Origin: EX4484-217-1 sp964496035
GTDB lineage: Archaea > Thermoproteota > Thermoprotei_A > EX4484-217-1
Direction: 5' to 3'
DNA length: 47,509 nt
Assembly (NCBI GenBank): GCA_964496035.1
Contig: CAZBXI010000007.1
Coordinates: 1 to 47,509 of the forward strand
Position 1 is the first letter of the stretch, and every line of letters begins with the position of its first letter. Positions 1-8,544 of this stretch are shown here, piece by piece. A model generated the notes under the pieces. That model was not told the origin of the DNA, did no database searches, and was given only the letters and a program-made list of their open reading frames with translations. A program made the translations under genes and the position numbers.

Positions 1-170
1 CATTAACCACAGACTCCATAATAAAGGAAATACTTGGGAATAAATGCATACTTTTTGAAGTTTAAAATACTATGATGAAGTAGCTTTCACTAGTTAAGTC
101 AAGACCGGTGGTTTTATCCATTCGTTTAAGCTGTAGTTTTCTCTGTAAACTATTTTTCAAACTAAACCAG

Positions 171-489
171 CTAATGGAACTCGGTTCTCCACATTATGTA
201 TAGAATGTAGTCTTGGACAAGCTCTTTTATAAGCTGATCTCTAGTTAAAGATGTGTCTCTTACCTGTAGTGTTTCAAGTGTTTTCCTGAGTTCATATAGT
301 TTTAAGTGCATGTTTTATCGCTTCTCTTACATGTTTAGAATATTTGGGTAGGTATTTTCTTAGTTCCTCTATTCTGCATGGTTTAAGAAACTCTGTCAGT
401 ATGTACTTCCATTCCCCAGGCTTCCCTGTTGTAGGTGTTGCAATGTATGCTATGTCGAGTACTGCTTTCACAACTTCGGCAACATTCAA
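171..489 (-). pseudogene. decayed gene of unknown function with one frameshift
   Basis: The first 65 codons read well (ATG at 489) and end at a stop at 292-294. Removing one A from the AAAA run near 302 joins this reading to a second frame that continues through ...LYELRKTLETLQ and ends at the TAG at 171-173, giving about 105 residues. Upstream of 489 the same frame stays open to a stop at 556-558 and still looks protein-like, so the true start may have been lost. I do not recognise the family; it is charged and helix-rich. A plus-strand reading ending at 649 overlaps this area and also looks coding at its last 35 residues. Most likely two old genes have decayed on top of each other; a sequencing error at the A-run is the alternative. 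Confidence 0.4.
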
Positions 490-596
490 CCCCTTAACTT
501 TGCTGTATCCGAATTCTAGGAGGACGAATTGGTTGGTGTATAATGTTGGTTTGTTCTACGGGTTTGCTAGTTATAGGGGTAAGAAGCTTGTAGATC

Positions 597-767
597 TTAT
601 TGTTGAAAGGTTTCTTGAGGATTTGAGAAGGGAGTTTTTGAAGCTCTAGGTTTCAGGTAGGTTTCTACATGTTCTAGGTAAGTTACATGTTCTTTCAACT
701 TGCAGTTACTCATGCTTAAGCGTTGGAGAAGCAGTTTTAGGGTGTATTCACGTACATCTCTATCCAT
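597..767 (-). pseudogene. 56-codon open frame, probable gene fragment
   Basis: From an ATG at 765-767 this frame encodes about 56 residues beginning MDRDVREYTLKLLLQRL, helix-rich and with ordinary codon use for this genome, ending at the TAA at 597-599. It lies just upstream of the decayed frame at 171-489 on the same strand and could be its partner or its lost 5' part. The ribosome site (AAGG one base before the ATG) is badly spaced. A plus-strand frame ending at 649 competes for the same DNA. Function unknown. Confidence 0.3.
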
Positions 768-1116
768 ACCTTTTCTTCAATAGGGAAGGGTTTAGAAAGT
801 ATGGGAATTTAATATGTGAACTTGTAAAAATAGCTTCTAGATTATAAGCTAAAAACGTTCATGTAGAATAAAAAACATCCATTCTGACGCCATACTAGGT
901 CACTTAAGACATGTTAGGAGTAAGTATATTTAACTATGGAACTTTAAAATATGGTTAAGTCTCCTATCTTCTCATAATACGCAGTTTAATTAGTGCAAAT
1001 AAGACGTGTTCATAGCAATAACAAACCATAATACAGCCATAGCTTCCTTACATGTTTAATAATGTTTTTAAAGTATTTAAAGTGGTGTTTATTCAAGTTT
1101 AAAAAGGAGATGTATT
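768..1116. other. intergenic region, no gene seen
   Basis: This AT-rich stretch holds no frame that reads like protein on either strand. Its right end carries a TATA-like tract (GTATTTAAAG, about 1072-1081) at a suitable distance ahead of the methyltransferase gene that starts at 1117. Confidence 0.5.
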
Positions 1117-1644
1117 ATGAATTTCCGCTTCAATTACGAAGGGAGTAAGGCGATAATTTATAGGCCAATAGGAATTATACATACACCGTTCAAAGAACCT
1201 AAAGGAACACCTATCCAGCCTACCGGAGCGCTGGGGGTTAAGGGTGTTGTTGAAGTATTTCCCGAATATGCTAAGGGGCTTGAAGGGTTAGAAGGGTTTT
1301 CACACATTATTCTAATTTACCATTTCCATCTTGTGAGGAAATGTATGCTTAAGGTTAAACCTTACATGGGGAACAAGTTAGTGGGCATATTTGCTACACG
1401 CGCCCCTCCAAGACCTAACCCTATAGGTATCTCCGTGGTTAGATTACTGGAAGTTAGAGGGAATACTCTTCACATATGCGATGTAGATATTGTTGATGGA
1501 ACCCCACTCTTAGATATTAAGCCCTATGTCCCAGCATTTGACCATAGAAGCGTTAATAGTATAGGTTGGCTTGAAGAAGTAGTAGACAAAGTTGCAGTAA
1601 CTAAGGATAACGGCCGCTTTATAGTTAAAAATTGGACAATGTAA
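1117..1644 (+). CDS. trmO: TrmO/TsaA-family tRNA (N6-threonylcarbamoyladenosine-37) methyltransferase
   Basis: The protein (175 aa) matches the TrmO (YaeB/TsaA-like) family, which in bacteria uses SAM to N6-methylate t6A37 in tRNA-Thr. Visible signatures are IGIIHTPFKEP (residues 18-28), the stretch ending FSHIILIYHFH (61-71), TRAPPRPNPIGIS (94-106), and DGTPLLDIKPYVPAFD (about 126-141). These are the family's SAM-binding and dimer-forming segments. Length is typical for the archaeal form without the bacterial C-terminal extension. The ATG at 1117 has a strong site, AAGGAG at 1104-1109, seven bases upstream. The gene stands alone with its own promoter. Archaeal members are often annotated only as SAM-dependent methyltransferase, and activity on t6A is inferred from family. 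Confidence 0.85.
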   Translation: MNFRFNYEGSKAIIYRPIGIIHTPFKEPKGTPIQPTGALGVKGVVEVFPEYAKGLEGLEGFSHIILIYHFHLVRKCMLKVKPYMGNKLVGIFATRAPPRPNPIGISVVRLLEVRGNTLHICDVDIVDGTPLLDIKPYVPAFDHRSVNSIGWLEEVVDKVAVTKDNGRFIVKNWTM

Positions 1645-1831
1645 TATTTATTTCAAAATACTTTAAACAGAGTTTAAATAAGGATCAAGCTTCGCCACTA
1701 AATTTCTTTCTACTTAAACAAAGTATGTATGCTAATGTTCTTCTTGCATGCTCCGTACCTTAAATCACCAATGTTTTTATCACATTCTTGCCATATTTAA
1801 TGCAGGATGTAGGGTTAAGAGGTTAGAGAAA

Positions 1832-2539
1832 ATGAAAAGCATCGGCATAGTTGGAGGTTTAAGTCCCGAATCAACAGTATTATATTACATGACTATTATT
1901 AGAGAGTTTAGACGTAGATTTAGCAGTGAAAAATATCCTAACATAGTCATTTACAGTATTAATTTCGAGGAATTCACAGAAAGTATTAGTAGAGGAGACT
2001 ATGGAAGAGCAGTAGATATTCTTTTGAGCGCAATTCACTCTCTCCATAGGGCTGGAGCGGATTTCGCAATAATATCGGCTAATACGCCTCACATGTTCTT
2101 CAAGGAGTTAGAATCGAAATCTCCAATACCTTTGCTTAGCATTATTGATGCTTTAGCTGAAAAACTAATAGAGGATGGTGTTAGAAAGGTAGGTTTACTT
2201 GGAACGAAATTTACATTAACAAAACCATTTTATGTAGAAGGACTTAGAAAGTACGGTATAGAAGCTATTATTCCTGAACATCAAGACATAGAGGAGGTTA
2301 ATAGGATAATTTATAGTGAATTAACCAAGGGCATTATTAAGGAGGATTCGAGAAGGAAGCTTATGCTTATTGCTGAGAAGCTTATTGGCAGGGGAGCTGA
2401 AGCAGTTGCTCTGGCATGTACGGAACTTCCACTTATCTTAAAGAACGGTATGGGCGGGATAAAGTTCTACGATACTGCTAGAATACATGCAATTAAGGCT
2501 CTTGAGTATTCGCTAGAGTTAAACTTAAAAAGACTATAG
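1832..2539 (+). CDS. aspartate/glutamate racemase family protein
   Basis: The product (235 aa from the ATG at 1832) is a cofactor-independent amino-acid racemase homologue. It opens with MKSIGIVGGLSPEST, the family's N-terminal glycine-rich motif, and ends its fold with VALACTELPL, which carries the second catalytic cysteine (Cys196). The first catalytic position, normally CNT or TNT, reads SANTPH here, placing alanine at residue 83. An upstream GTG or TTG extension of 28 codons is open but lies before the conserved start, so I chose 1832. Known members interconvert L- and D-aspartate or glutamate. With the first cysteine missing, racemisation is uncertain; an isomerase, decarboxylase-like or other one-base chemistry is possible. 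The gene runs just ahead of the propeller gene at 2582. Confidence 0.75.
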   Translation: MKSIGIVGGLSPESTVLYYMTIIREFRRRFSSEKYPNIVIYSINFEEFTESISRGDYGRAVDILLSAIHSLHRAGADFAIISANTPHMFFKELESKSPIPLLSIIDALAEKLIEDGVRKVGLLGTKFTLTKPFYVEGLRKYGIEAIIPEHQDIEEVNRIIYSELTKGIIKEDSRRKLMLIAEKLIGRGAEAVALACTELPLILKNGMGGIKFYDTARIHAIKALEYSLELNLKRL

Positions 2540-2581
2540 GAGGTTTTTAGGTAAATAGGGTATGGTATCTTAAATGAGGAG

Positions 2582-3607
2582 ATGACGTCGAAAACACCTC
2601 CGCCAGCATTAGTTATAGTGGTTATAGCAATATTAGCATTAGTATTGGCATTAAGTATTTCATATTTTGTATCAGTTAAAAGTGTAAAACATAAGCTAAT
2701 ATGGGAAAGAAACCTAGGTACAAGTGTTAGCAGTGTTTTCTGGATTAAAGACTATGAGTCCCTAATGGTCACATTAGGGTCTGCTGGGAAAATTCTTATA
2801 CTTGGCAAAGACGGAATCATTCTGTGGACGGATAAACCGGGAGACATTATCACGTCTGCGTCTAGTAGTCCGAAAGGAAGATATGCAATTGTAGGTGTTG
2901 GACCCTATGAATTATACTTTTACGATTTAGAACTAGGGAAGGTAGTTTGTAAAATAGAGGTAGGAAAACATTGGATAGGGTCTTCATGCTGGAGCGGTAA
3001 TGGAAAATATATAGCAGCTGGATGTGAGGAAGGATATTTGTACTTTTACGAATGGAGCGGTAATACAGCAGAGCTTAAGTGGGTAAAGAAGATAGCAAAG
3101 AGGCGGATACTCAGTATTTGTTTTCATCCAAAGGAAAATAGACTGCTAGCTTTAGGGAGTTTAGACGAACACATATATCTTATCGACAGTAATGGAAATA
3201 CGCTTTGGAAAGTAAAATTAAATGGAGACGTAGGTGACGTTTATTTTAGTCCTAATGGAAAATACATTGTAGCTATTACCGAAGCCGGTTTATTATATGT
3301 ATTAAAAACGGAAAACGGGAAAATATTATTCAAGCACAAACCGTCGATTAATGGTCTTGAAAGTGTTATTTGGATCGGCAAATACATAATTACTGGCGAC
3401 TTAAGTGGCACAGTCTATATTTACATATGGCTAGATAATGATGGGAAAGCAGAGATGGTATATACATTTAATGCTGCAAGGGAGGGAATACCTATTAGTT
3501 ATGGTTTATCGTTTAACCCCAAATATGATCTTTTAGCGGTAGCATCGGGAGATGGTTACGTTTACACATATGATCTAAGTGGTATTTTGAGAGAACATTC
3601 AACATAG
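2582..3607 (+). CDS. membrane-anchored WD40/PQQ-like beta-propeller protein
   Basis: The 341-aa protein has one N-terminal membrane segment (about residues 9-28, ALVIVVIAILALVLALSISY), then a domain of repeating beta blades: LIWERNLG, GIILWTDKPG, YYLFYDLE-type and GNTLWKVKLNGD units spaced about 40 residues apart, with SPNGKYI-type turns before blades. This resembles WD40/PQQ-type propellers on archaeal surfaces. The orientation is probably one anchor with the propeller outside. ATG 2582 is the only start codon after the upstream in-frame stop, although the purine-rich GAGGAG directly abuts it, so the ribosome site is poor. It follows the racemase gene by about 40 bases. Its blades resemble those of the larger propeller at 8545-10854. 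No ligand can be predicted. Confidence 0.75.
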   Translation: MTSKTPPPALVIVVIAILALVLALSISYFVSVKSVKHKLIWERNLGTSVSSVFWIKDYESLMVTLGSAGKILILGKDGIILWTDKPGDIITSASSSPKGRYAIVGVGPYELYFYDLELGKVVCKIEVGKHWIGSSCWSGNGKYIAAGCEEGYLYFYEWSGNTAELKWVKKIAKRRILSICFHPKENRLLALGSLDEHIYLIDSNGNTLWKVKLNGDVGDVYFSPNGKYIVAITEAGLLYVLKTENGKILFKHKPSINGLESVIWIGKYIITGDLSGTVYIYIWLDNDGKAEMVYTFNAAREGIPISYGLSFNPKYDLLAVASGDGYVYTYDLSGILREHST

Positions 3608-3939
3608 TAAAACAGCATAGTAAAGAGTAGTAGAATTACCAAATATTGTAGTAATAATGTGTGCCTTGATTTCTCAGTTAAAATGTGCTGCAATAAAATA
3701 CCCGACTCTTTACGGTATCATAGCATTAATATGTTTTTACTGTTCTTTGTAAATAGCTATTTTAGGTACTTATTCAAATACGCTGCAAAGGGTTTAGAGA
3801 AAGGACTAAGCAATAGTTTCACCTATGTAGTGTTAAAGCACAAAAAGTAAAACACTTTTAGGCTAGAAGACCCTTTGATCTCAATGTATAAGATAATGTA
3901 ATTTAAATAAACTTAATTCGAAATAAAACTATTACTTTC
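3608..3939. other. intergenic region between convergent genes
   Basis: The stretch contains a 63-codon open frame at 3659-3850 that starts without a ribosome site. A second frame over the same DNA reads as an interrupted hydrophobic peptide. I cannot support a gene; a decayed small membrane protein is possible. Confidence 0.3.
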
Positions 3940-4728
3940 CTAGCTACTCTTTAGCATTGTTTTCCCAAGCATTTTTACAGCTAGAATATCTGCTTCAGCT
4001 GCTTCTTCAGGTATTCCTGCTTCAACGTATTTTTCAAAAACTTTCTCTAATTTCTCCTTGTTTGAAGCTATTTCTACAGCTTCTTTTAACAGGTTCTCGG
4101 CTAGACCTTTATCAATTATGAGCACTAATTCCTTATGTTCTTCCTGTATCAATTCAGCCATGAAGGAAGCTATGAGAAACCTTGTTAGTTGCTGTTCAGC
4201 AATAAACCTGGTTACTAGACGTACGTTTCCGCGGAATCTTTCAATTATAGCGTCTGGAACATCTATTTTCTTGCTTCTACCCAGGTATTCGCTAATGAGA
4301 TTTAATGCTTCAACATAGTTTCCTTTCATGAAATTAGCTAGTGCCATATTGAACCAAACAGTCCAGGTTATATCGTTTTCCCTAAGCCTTTTAGCTATTT
4401 CAGATTCGCTAAGACCTCTTTTAGCGTATACTCTCTTAATTTCGTTAAAGTACTCGCTACCCCAGTTAATACACTCATCAAATTTCTTAAGTAGGCGGGC
4501 TAAAGCACATAGCCGATAAAGGTAAGATAGTATGCAGTTTATTGCCTCAGGACATTCATCGATTTCGCTTTGGGGGAAAGACTTTAAACTCTTGTAAACC
4601 TCAATAGACTCGTTATATGCTTCTTCAAACTTACCCTTACTTAGCATATCAGATATTTTACGATACTGTTTCTCAGCTTCCTTAGCAGCCTTCTTAACTG
4701 GTTTCTCCTTCCTTCTAAAGAAAATCAA
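3940..4728 (-). CDS. TPR-like helical-repeat protein, function unknown
   Basis: The protein (262 aa) is almost all helix. After a short basic N-terminus it carries TPR-like pairs, visible as KISDMLSKGKFEEAYNESIEVY (about residues 25-46) and NMALANFMKGNYVEALNLIS (about 128-147), with A/G and aromatic spacing typical of tetratricopeptide helices. TPRs hold protein-protein complexes; no catalytic motif is visible. I place the start at the TTG at 4728 because GGTGA lies six bases upstream; the other TTG at 4734 directly touches that site. A TATA box lies at 4763-4773. It is divergent from the wHTH-ABC operon at 4920 and may share its upstream region. Function not recognised. Confidence 0.65.
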   Translation of the reverse strand: MIFFRRKEKPVKKAAKEAEKQYRKISDMLSKGKFEEAYNESIEVYKSLKSFPQSEIDECPEAINCILSYLYRLCALARLLKKFDECINWGSEYFNEIKRVYAKRGLSESEIAKRLRENDITWTVWFNMALANFMKGNYVEALNLISEYLGRSKKIDVPDAIIERFRGNVRLVTRFIAEQQLTRFLIASFMAELIQEEHKELVLIIDKGLAENLLKEAVEIASNKEKLEKVFEKYVEAGIPEEAAEADILAVKMLGKTMLKSS

Positions 4729-4762
4729 AAACAATCACCAATATTGTTTCTTAACAAAGACT

Positions 4763-4773
4763 ATTATATATAG
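4763..4773 (-). promoter_or_regulatory. TATA box for the helical-repeat gene
   Basis: ATTATATATAG sits about 35-40 bases upstream of the TTG start at 4728 and would place transcription start near 4743, leaving a short leader that contains the GGTGA ribosome site. Confidence 0.45.
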
Positions 4774-4874
4774 TTTCATTATTTTTACCTTAAGAAACCA
4801 TTGTTAACATCTATGCGGGAATTATTGTTCTGTACATGGTCTAGTTTTCTTGACCTCCTTGTCTACAACTTTAG

Positions 4875-4885
4875 AAATATATTTA
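4875..4885 (+). promoter_or_regulatory. TATA box for the wHTH-ABC operon
   Basis: AAATATATTTA lies about 40 bases before the chosen ATG at 4920 and predicts a start near 4905, just before the GGTGA ribosome site at 4908-4912. Confidence 0.45.
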
Positions 4886-4919
4886 CCCCTCACTCTAGGT
4901 GCTACGCGGTGAGCCGGAA

Positions 4920-5351
4920 ATGGGATCTAGTGAAATGTTCGAAGCAATATCTCATCCTATAAGAATTAAAGTATTAAAATTGCTAGCTAAAAGACCTATG
5001 AGTTTTTCAGAGCTGAAGAGGGAGCTCGGAATTAAAAGTAGCGGTAAGCTAGATTTCCATTTGAAAAAACTAGGAAACCTGGTTACTTTAAACAGTGAGG
5101 ATAAATATGCTTTAACGAAAGAAGGCTATGCCGCATTACAGACGATAACCACTGTTAGAAAGTATGGATGGCAGAAGAGAGCCTACATAGTAAATATGGT
5201 AGCATATGCTATAGTGGTGTTATATACGCTAAATGCGATGTCATGGAAAATAACGTGGTCCGCATACACTATAGTTTTAATAGCAGCAACGGTGTGGTTT
5301 GTATTCTACAGTTACTGGAGCATTGTAAAGAGAAAAGTGTTTAGAACATGA
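4920..5351 (+). CDS. ArsR-like winged-helix regulator with two C-terminal membrane segments
   Basis: The N-terminal half (residues 1-80) is a winged helix of the archaeal ArsR-like kind: FEAISHPIRIKVLKLLAKRPMS, then SFSELKRELGIKSSGKLDFHLKKL as the DNA-recognition helix. The C-terminal half has two hydrophobic segments (about 90-110 and 115-133), so it is probably held at the membrane. The ATG at 4920 has GGTGA seven bases upstream; a GTG at 4899 is open but has no such site. It is 16 bases ahead of an ABC ATPase gene and a permease gene, a common archaeal arrangement in which the regulator controls the transporter. Membrane-bound sensing of a transporter substrate is an inference. Confidence 0.8.
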   Translation: MGSSEMFEAISHPIRIKVLKLLAKRPMSFSELKRELGIKSSGKLDFHLKKLGNLVTLNSEDKYALTKEGYAALQTITTVRKYGWQKRAYIVNMVAYAIVVLYTLNAMSWKITWSAYTIVLIAATVWFVFYSYWSIVKRKVFRT

Positions 5352-5367
5352 GGAAGGGTGGTAAATA

Positions 5368-6297
5368 ATGGAGTACGTTATTGAGGTTAAGGACTTAGTC
5401 AAAGAGTTTAAAGACAAGAGAGTGCTTCACGGAGTATCGTTCCGGGTTAAAAGAGGCGAAGTTTTCGGGCTTTTAGGACCGAATGGCGCTGGTAAGACAA
5501 CAACTATAAGAATTATCCTAGGTTTGCTAAAACCCACTTCAGGTAAAGCACTAGTTTTCGGATATAGCCTTGCCGAGCACAAAGAGCTTCGAAGGAAAGT
5601 GGGTGTAGTACTTGAAGGTGATGGGTTATTCCTTAGACTTTCAGCATACGAGAATCTTGACTTCTACGCTAAAATTTACGGGCTCAAGGATAGGGCGGAT
5701 AGAGCTAGGAGGATAAGAGAGATTTTAGAACTAGTAGGTCTTTACGAGGTGAGAAATATGAAGGTAGGCTACTTCTCCAGAGGTATGAGGAGAAGGTTAG
5801 CGTTAGCCAGAGCGCTAGTTCATAACCCTGAAGCCCTATTCCTAGACGAACCTACTCTAGGCTTAGATGTGGAAGCGCAAGTCATGGTTCAAGATGTAGT
5901 TACTAAGCTTTCTAGAGAAGAAGGTGTAACAGTACTTTATACTTCTCATAATCTAGACGAAGTTGAGAAAATATGTAGTAAAGTAGCCATCTTAGCGGAA
6001 GGCAGGATAGTTGCGTTAGATAATGTAAATGATTTGCTTAAAAGACCAGGCGGGTACGCCATAGAAATCTGCTTCGCCAGCACCTATGAAGCCATGAGTG
6101 CTTGCAAGTATTTGAGAGAGCTAGGTTACATGCTTAAGTATGAAAGAAACAATGAGAAAAATAGCATTATGGTATTTGCTGATCCTTCTAAAGTCCTAAA
6201 AGACCTTGCGAAAATTAATGTTGAAGTTGAGGAAATTAGGAGGTTAAGAAGGTCATTAAGAGACGTGTATTTAGAACTTGTTAGGAGGGAGATTTAG
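5368..6297 (+). CDS. ABC transporter ATP-binding protein (ABC-2 / drug or lantibiotic export type)
   Basis: This 309-aa ATPase has all nucleotide-binding motifs: Walker A GPNGAGKTT (37-45), the ABC signature as FSRGM (136-140, a variant of LSGGQ), Walker B LFLDEP (157-162), the D-loop GLD and the H-loop His194 (TSHNLDE). The last 70 residues form the C-terminal extension seen in CcmA/NatA-type exporters. It would power the permease encoded three bases downstream. ATG 5368 has a purine-rich GAAGGGTGG just before it. Substrate unknown: CcmA-type proteins export drugs, peptides, ions or lipids. Together with the upstream regulator this is a three-gene operon. Confidence 0.92.
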   Translation: MEYVIEVKDLVKEFKDKRVLHGVSFRVKRGEVFGLLGPNGAGKTTTIRIILGLLKPTSGKALVFGYSLAEHKELRRKVGVVLEGDGLFLRLSAYENLDFYAKIYGLKDRADRARRIREILELVGLYEVRNMKVGYFSRGMRRRLALARALVHNPEALFLDEPTLGLDVEAQVMVQDVVTKLSREEGVTVLYTSHNLDEVEKICSKVAILAEGRIVALDNVNDLLKRPGGYAIEICFASTYEAMSACKYLRELGYMLKYERNNEKNSIMVFADPSKVLKDLAKINVEVEEIRRLRRSLRDVYLELVRREI

Positions 6298-6299
6298 AC

Positions 6300-6965
6300 A
6301 TGCTAAGAGTAATTATATGGAAGGAGATTAAGGAGACAATTAGAGATAGGAACATGTTATCTAGCGCATTAAGCGTAACATTATTGATGGTAATGCTAAA
6401 TATGACAGCGTTTAGACAGCTAATAGCTAATCTCGAAACATTCGTACTCTACATGGCTCCATGCATCGGTGTTTTAGTAGGTTTCAGCTTGAGTTATAGA
6501 TTTACTAGGGAGAAACAGGAAGGAACGATCGAGACACTACTTTGCACACCATTAACTCTAAAAGAACTATGGCTAAGTAAAGTAATAGGGTTAACAATAC
6601 CATCCTACGTAGTTACGTTAGCAACAGTGACTATTTTAATACTTATCCGAGGGCATGGTATAGAAGAAACAGTAGCTGTCTACATCCTACTAGTAATACC
6701 AATGTTTATAGCGTCAGCTATAGGTTTGTTAGGTTATTTGCAATATGTTTTAGGCATGAAGCAAGTACAAATGCTAAACTACGTGGTATTCTTTACGTTA
6801 TTCGCTATACTATATGCCGTAGTAAGGAAATTGTCGTTAGAAACAACTACTATATCATGGAGCAACATATGTTTAGCGTTAATGCTATCATTAATAATAC
6901 TGACCACTACATACTACCTAGTAGCACGGTTAAGTAAAGAAAAAATCATATTAACGATAAACTAA
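6300..6965 (+). CDS. ABC-2 type permease
   Basis: The 221-aa protein starts with the cytoplasmic amphipathic LRVIIWKEIKETIRDRNML typical of ABC-2 permeases. It then has about six hydrophobic segments, with the conserved REKQEGTIETLLCTPLTLKELWLSK loop at about residues 60-85. It pairs with the ATPase upstream; the ATG is two bases after that gene's TAG and the AGGAGG site lies inside its end. One permease copy implies a homodimer. The protein is short but complete for this family. Confidence 0.85.
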   Translation: MLRVIIWKEIKETIRDRNMLSSALSVTLLMVMLNMTAFRQLIANLETFVLYMAPCIGVLVGFSLSYRFTREKQEGTIETLLCTPLTLKELWLSKVIGLTIPSYVVTLATVTILILIRGHGIEETVAVYILLVIPMFIASAIGLLGYLQYVLGMKQVQMLNYVVFFTLFAILYAVVRKLSLETTTISWSNICLALMLSLIILTTTYYLVARLSKEKIILTIN

Positions 6966-7307
6966 ATGACATATTTTTCTCAAAGTTTCTTTTTACCCTT
7001 AATAATTTGTAGTGACCGGGTTTATTAAGAATTATCAAGTGTATTTCTTTAGCTATTCGGTTCTCTAAATTTTACATTGTAAAGGCGTCACGCCTGCAAA
7101 TGTACGGTAAGGTTTCTTGCCCATAATTGCACGTCTCCACGGTAATCATATTGTTATGGTAAAGTATGGCTTGTGTCCGAAAATACTTTGTAACATATTG
7201 GGAAAGTATGTGGTAATAAACTTATAATAGCGTCACCGATTATTATAGGAAACAATAGCACTATGCTTTATGCATTTACTCCTTGATTCCTCACGTTTTG
7301 AAGATAA
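6966..7307. other. intergenic region between convergent genes
   Basis: No frame reads like protein. A short perfect palindrome, GGCGTCACGCC at about 7084-7094, is the only structure noticed; it is more GC-rich than its surroundings and could form a small hairpin. Its role is unknown. Confidence 0.35.
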
Positions 7308-7994
7308 TCATGTTTGAAATGTTAAAGGTAATACTACGTAAGCCAGCAGGTTGTTTACTGAATGGAAGAGTATTGAAGGATAAATACTTCTCGATTTAAA
7401 ATAGAGCCAACAAGGTATGAAAGTCCATATTAGTATGAAAAGCATTGTTCCAGGTCCGAAGGCGTAATGTATACTTGCGAATATTAGAGAGTTTACTATA
7501 AAAGCTTTCTTTACACTTACTCTCTGCATCATAGCTGCTAGAATGTATCCTCTGTAAAGTGTCTCCTCTAATGTTGCACATAGAATAACTGGACATATAA
7601 AAAGCACTACGAAGCCCAATGGAGTTTTAATGATCAATGGTGTTTCCTTAGACCACCACATGGATAATCCAAGCTGACTTACTATGAAATTGCAGAATGC
7701 CCAAATAAGTGGCGACGTTAGAACAAGTATTAGGGCAAAAGCATAATATTTTTTAGATGTCCTCCTAAAACCAATATTCCTCATGGCAATACCTATTCTC
7801 TTAAGCAAGTAAACTAATAAGAGAACTACGATAAGTTGGTAAGTACTATAGATTATCAACGATAATGACCATGTCGAGGTTAGATTTAAGAGTTTAGCTA
7901 AATCATGAAGATTAACCTTCATAGCTACTGTTGTTATAGTGAGCCCTGTTAGTAAAACAGCAACCCAAGCTAATGGGAGATACTTAAGAGGCAA
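7308..7994 (-). CDS. CPBP-family intramembrane glutamic endopeptidase (CAAX protease-like)
   Basis: This 228-aa protein has about seven membrane segments and the three ABI/CPBP signatures in order: EETLYRGY with Glu143, Glu144 and Arg148; FASIHYAF with His176; and FHSVNNLL with His211 and Asn215. In eukaryotic Rce1 these cut prenylated proteins; archaeal roles are mostly unknown, with some in peptide processing or self-immunity. The start is a TTG at 7994 with GAGG about nine bases upstream. It stands alone, convergent with the ABC operon, and may process that exporter's product, but nothing in the sequence proves it. Confidence 0.85.
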   Translation of the reverse strand: MPLKYLPLAWVAVLLTGLTITTVAMKVNLHDLAKLLNLTSTWSLSLIIYSTYQLIVVLLLVYLLKRIGIAMRNIGFRRTSKKYYAFALILVLTSPLIWAFCNFIVSQLGLSMWWSKETPLIIKTPLGFVVLFICPVILCATLEETLYRGYILAAMMQRVSVKKAFIVNSLIFASIHYAFGPGTMLFILIWTFIPCWLYFKSRSIYPSILFHSVNNLLAYVVLPLTFQT

Positions 7995-8544
7995 TACCTG
8001 TTCCTCATTACTTGTACGGATTTTCCTCTCCCCCTGTTTTTAGATTCTTTTCGTTTAATTGAAAGAGAACGGGAGACCGCATTAGAAGCCTTAACCTCCT
8101 ACATGATTGAATTTAGAGTTCTTGTTTTCTTATTTAATTTTTCTATTATTTTAACTTAAATAGCTATTTCTATATTAGTTTACATTTTGCTACATAGCAT
8201 GTATTTTTATTAGCACACTTTTCATATTGAAATTGCATGGGCAATTTATACTACAAAATACAATGCCAATTCAAATAGCAATTCTAGTATGTATATTTGA
8301 AAATTGCTGAGATGGTAATGGTATTTATGGGGGTTCATACTGTTCAGCTAAATACTGCGGGAAGCTGTGGTATAATGCGATAAATATTAGTGGAGAAGTC
8401 AGATGGTCTTGTATGTACTATTGATGATAAGTGTTATTCTCATAAACATTTTTTAATATGCTTGAAATGTTAGCGAAAATTTTATATTTTGCCCTCTCCT
8501 ATGAGGGCACTAAGCAACTCATACTGTTAAGAGGATTAGATTCT
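7995..8544 (+). other. long upstream region with a propeller-like gene fragment
   Basis: Most of this 550-base stretch is featureless AT-rich DNA, with an inverted AATTGC/GCAATT pair near 8234-8250. From about 8313 to 8396 one plus-strand frame reads GNGIYGGSY then GKLWYNAINISGEVRWS, which closely resembles a blade of the propeller protein that follows, but it is bounded by stops on both sides. I read it as a leftover from an ancestral blade or gene copy. The following gene could also be opened at a GTG- or ATG-type codon at 8458, but that lacks a ribosome site. Confidence 0.3.

Noticed and set aside
344..649. 101-codon plus-strand open frame
   Set aside because: Only its last 35 residues read like protein; the first part is the antisense of a better minus-strand frame, so I did not call it a gene.
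3659..3850. 63-codon open frame between convergent genes
   Set aside because: No ribosome site, odd composition, and a competing frame over the same DNA; kept only as an intergenic note.
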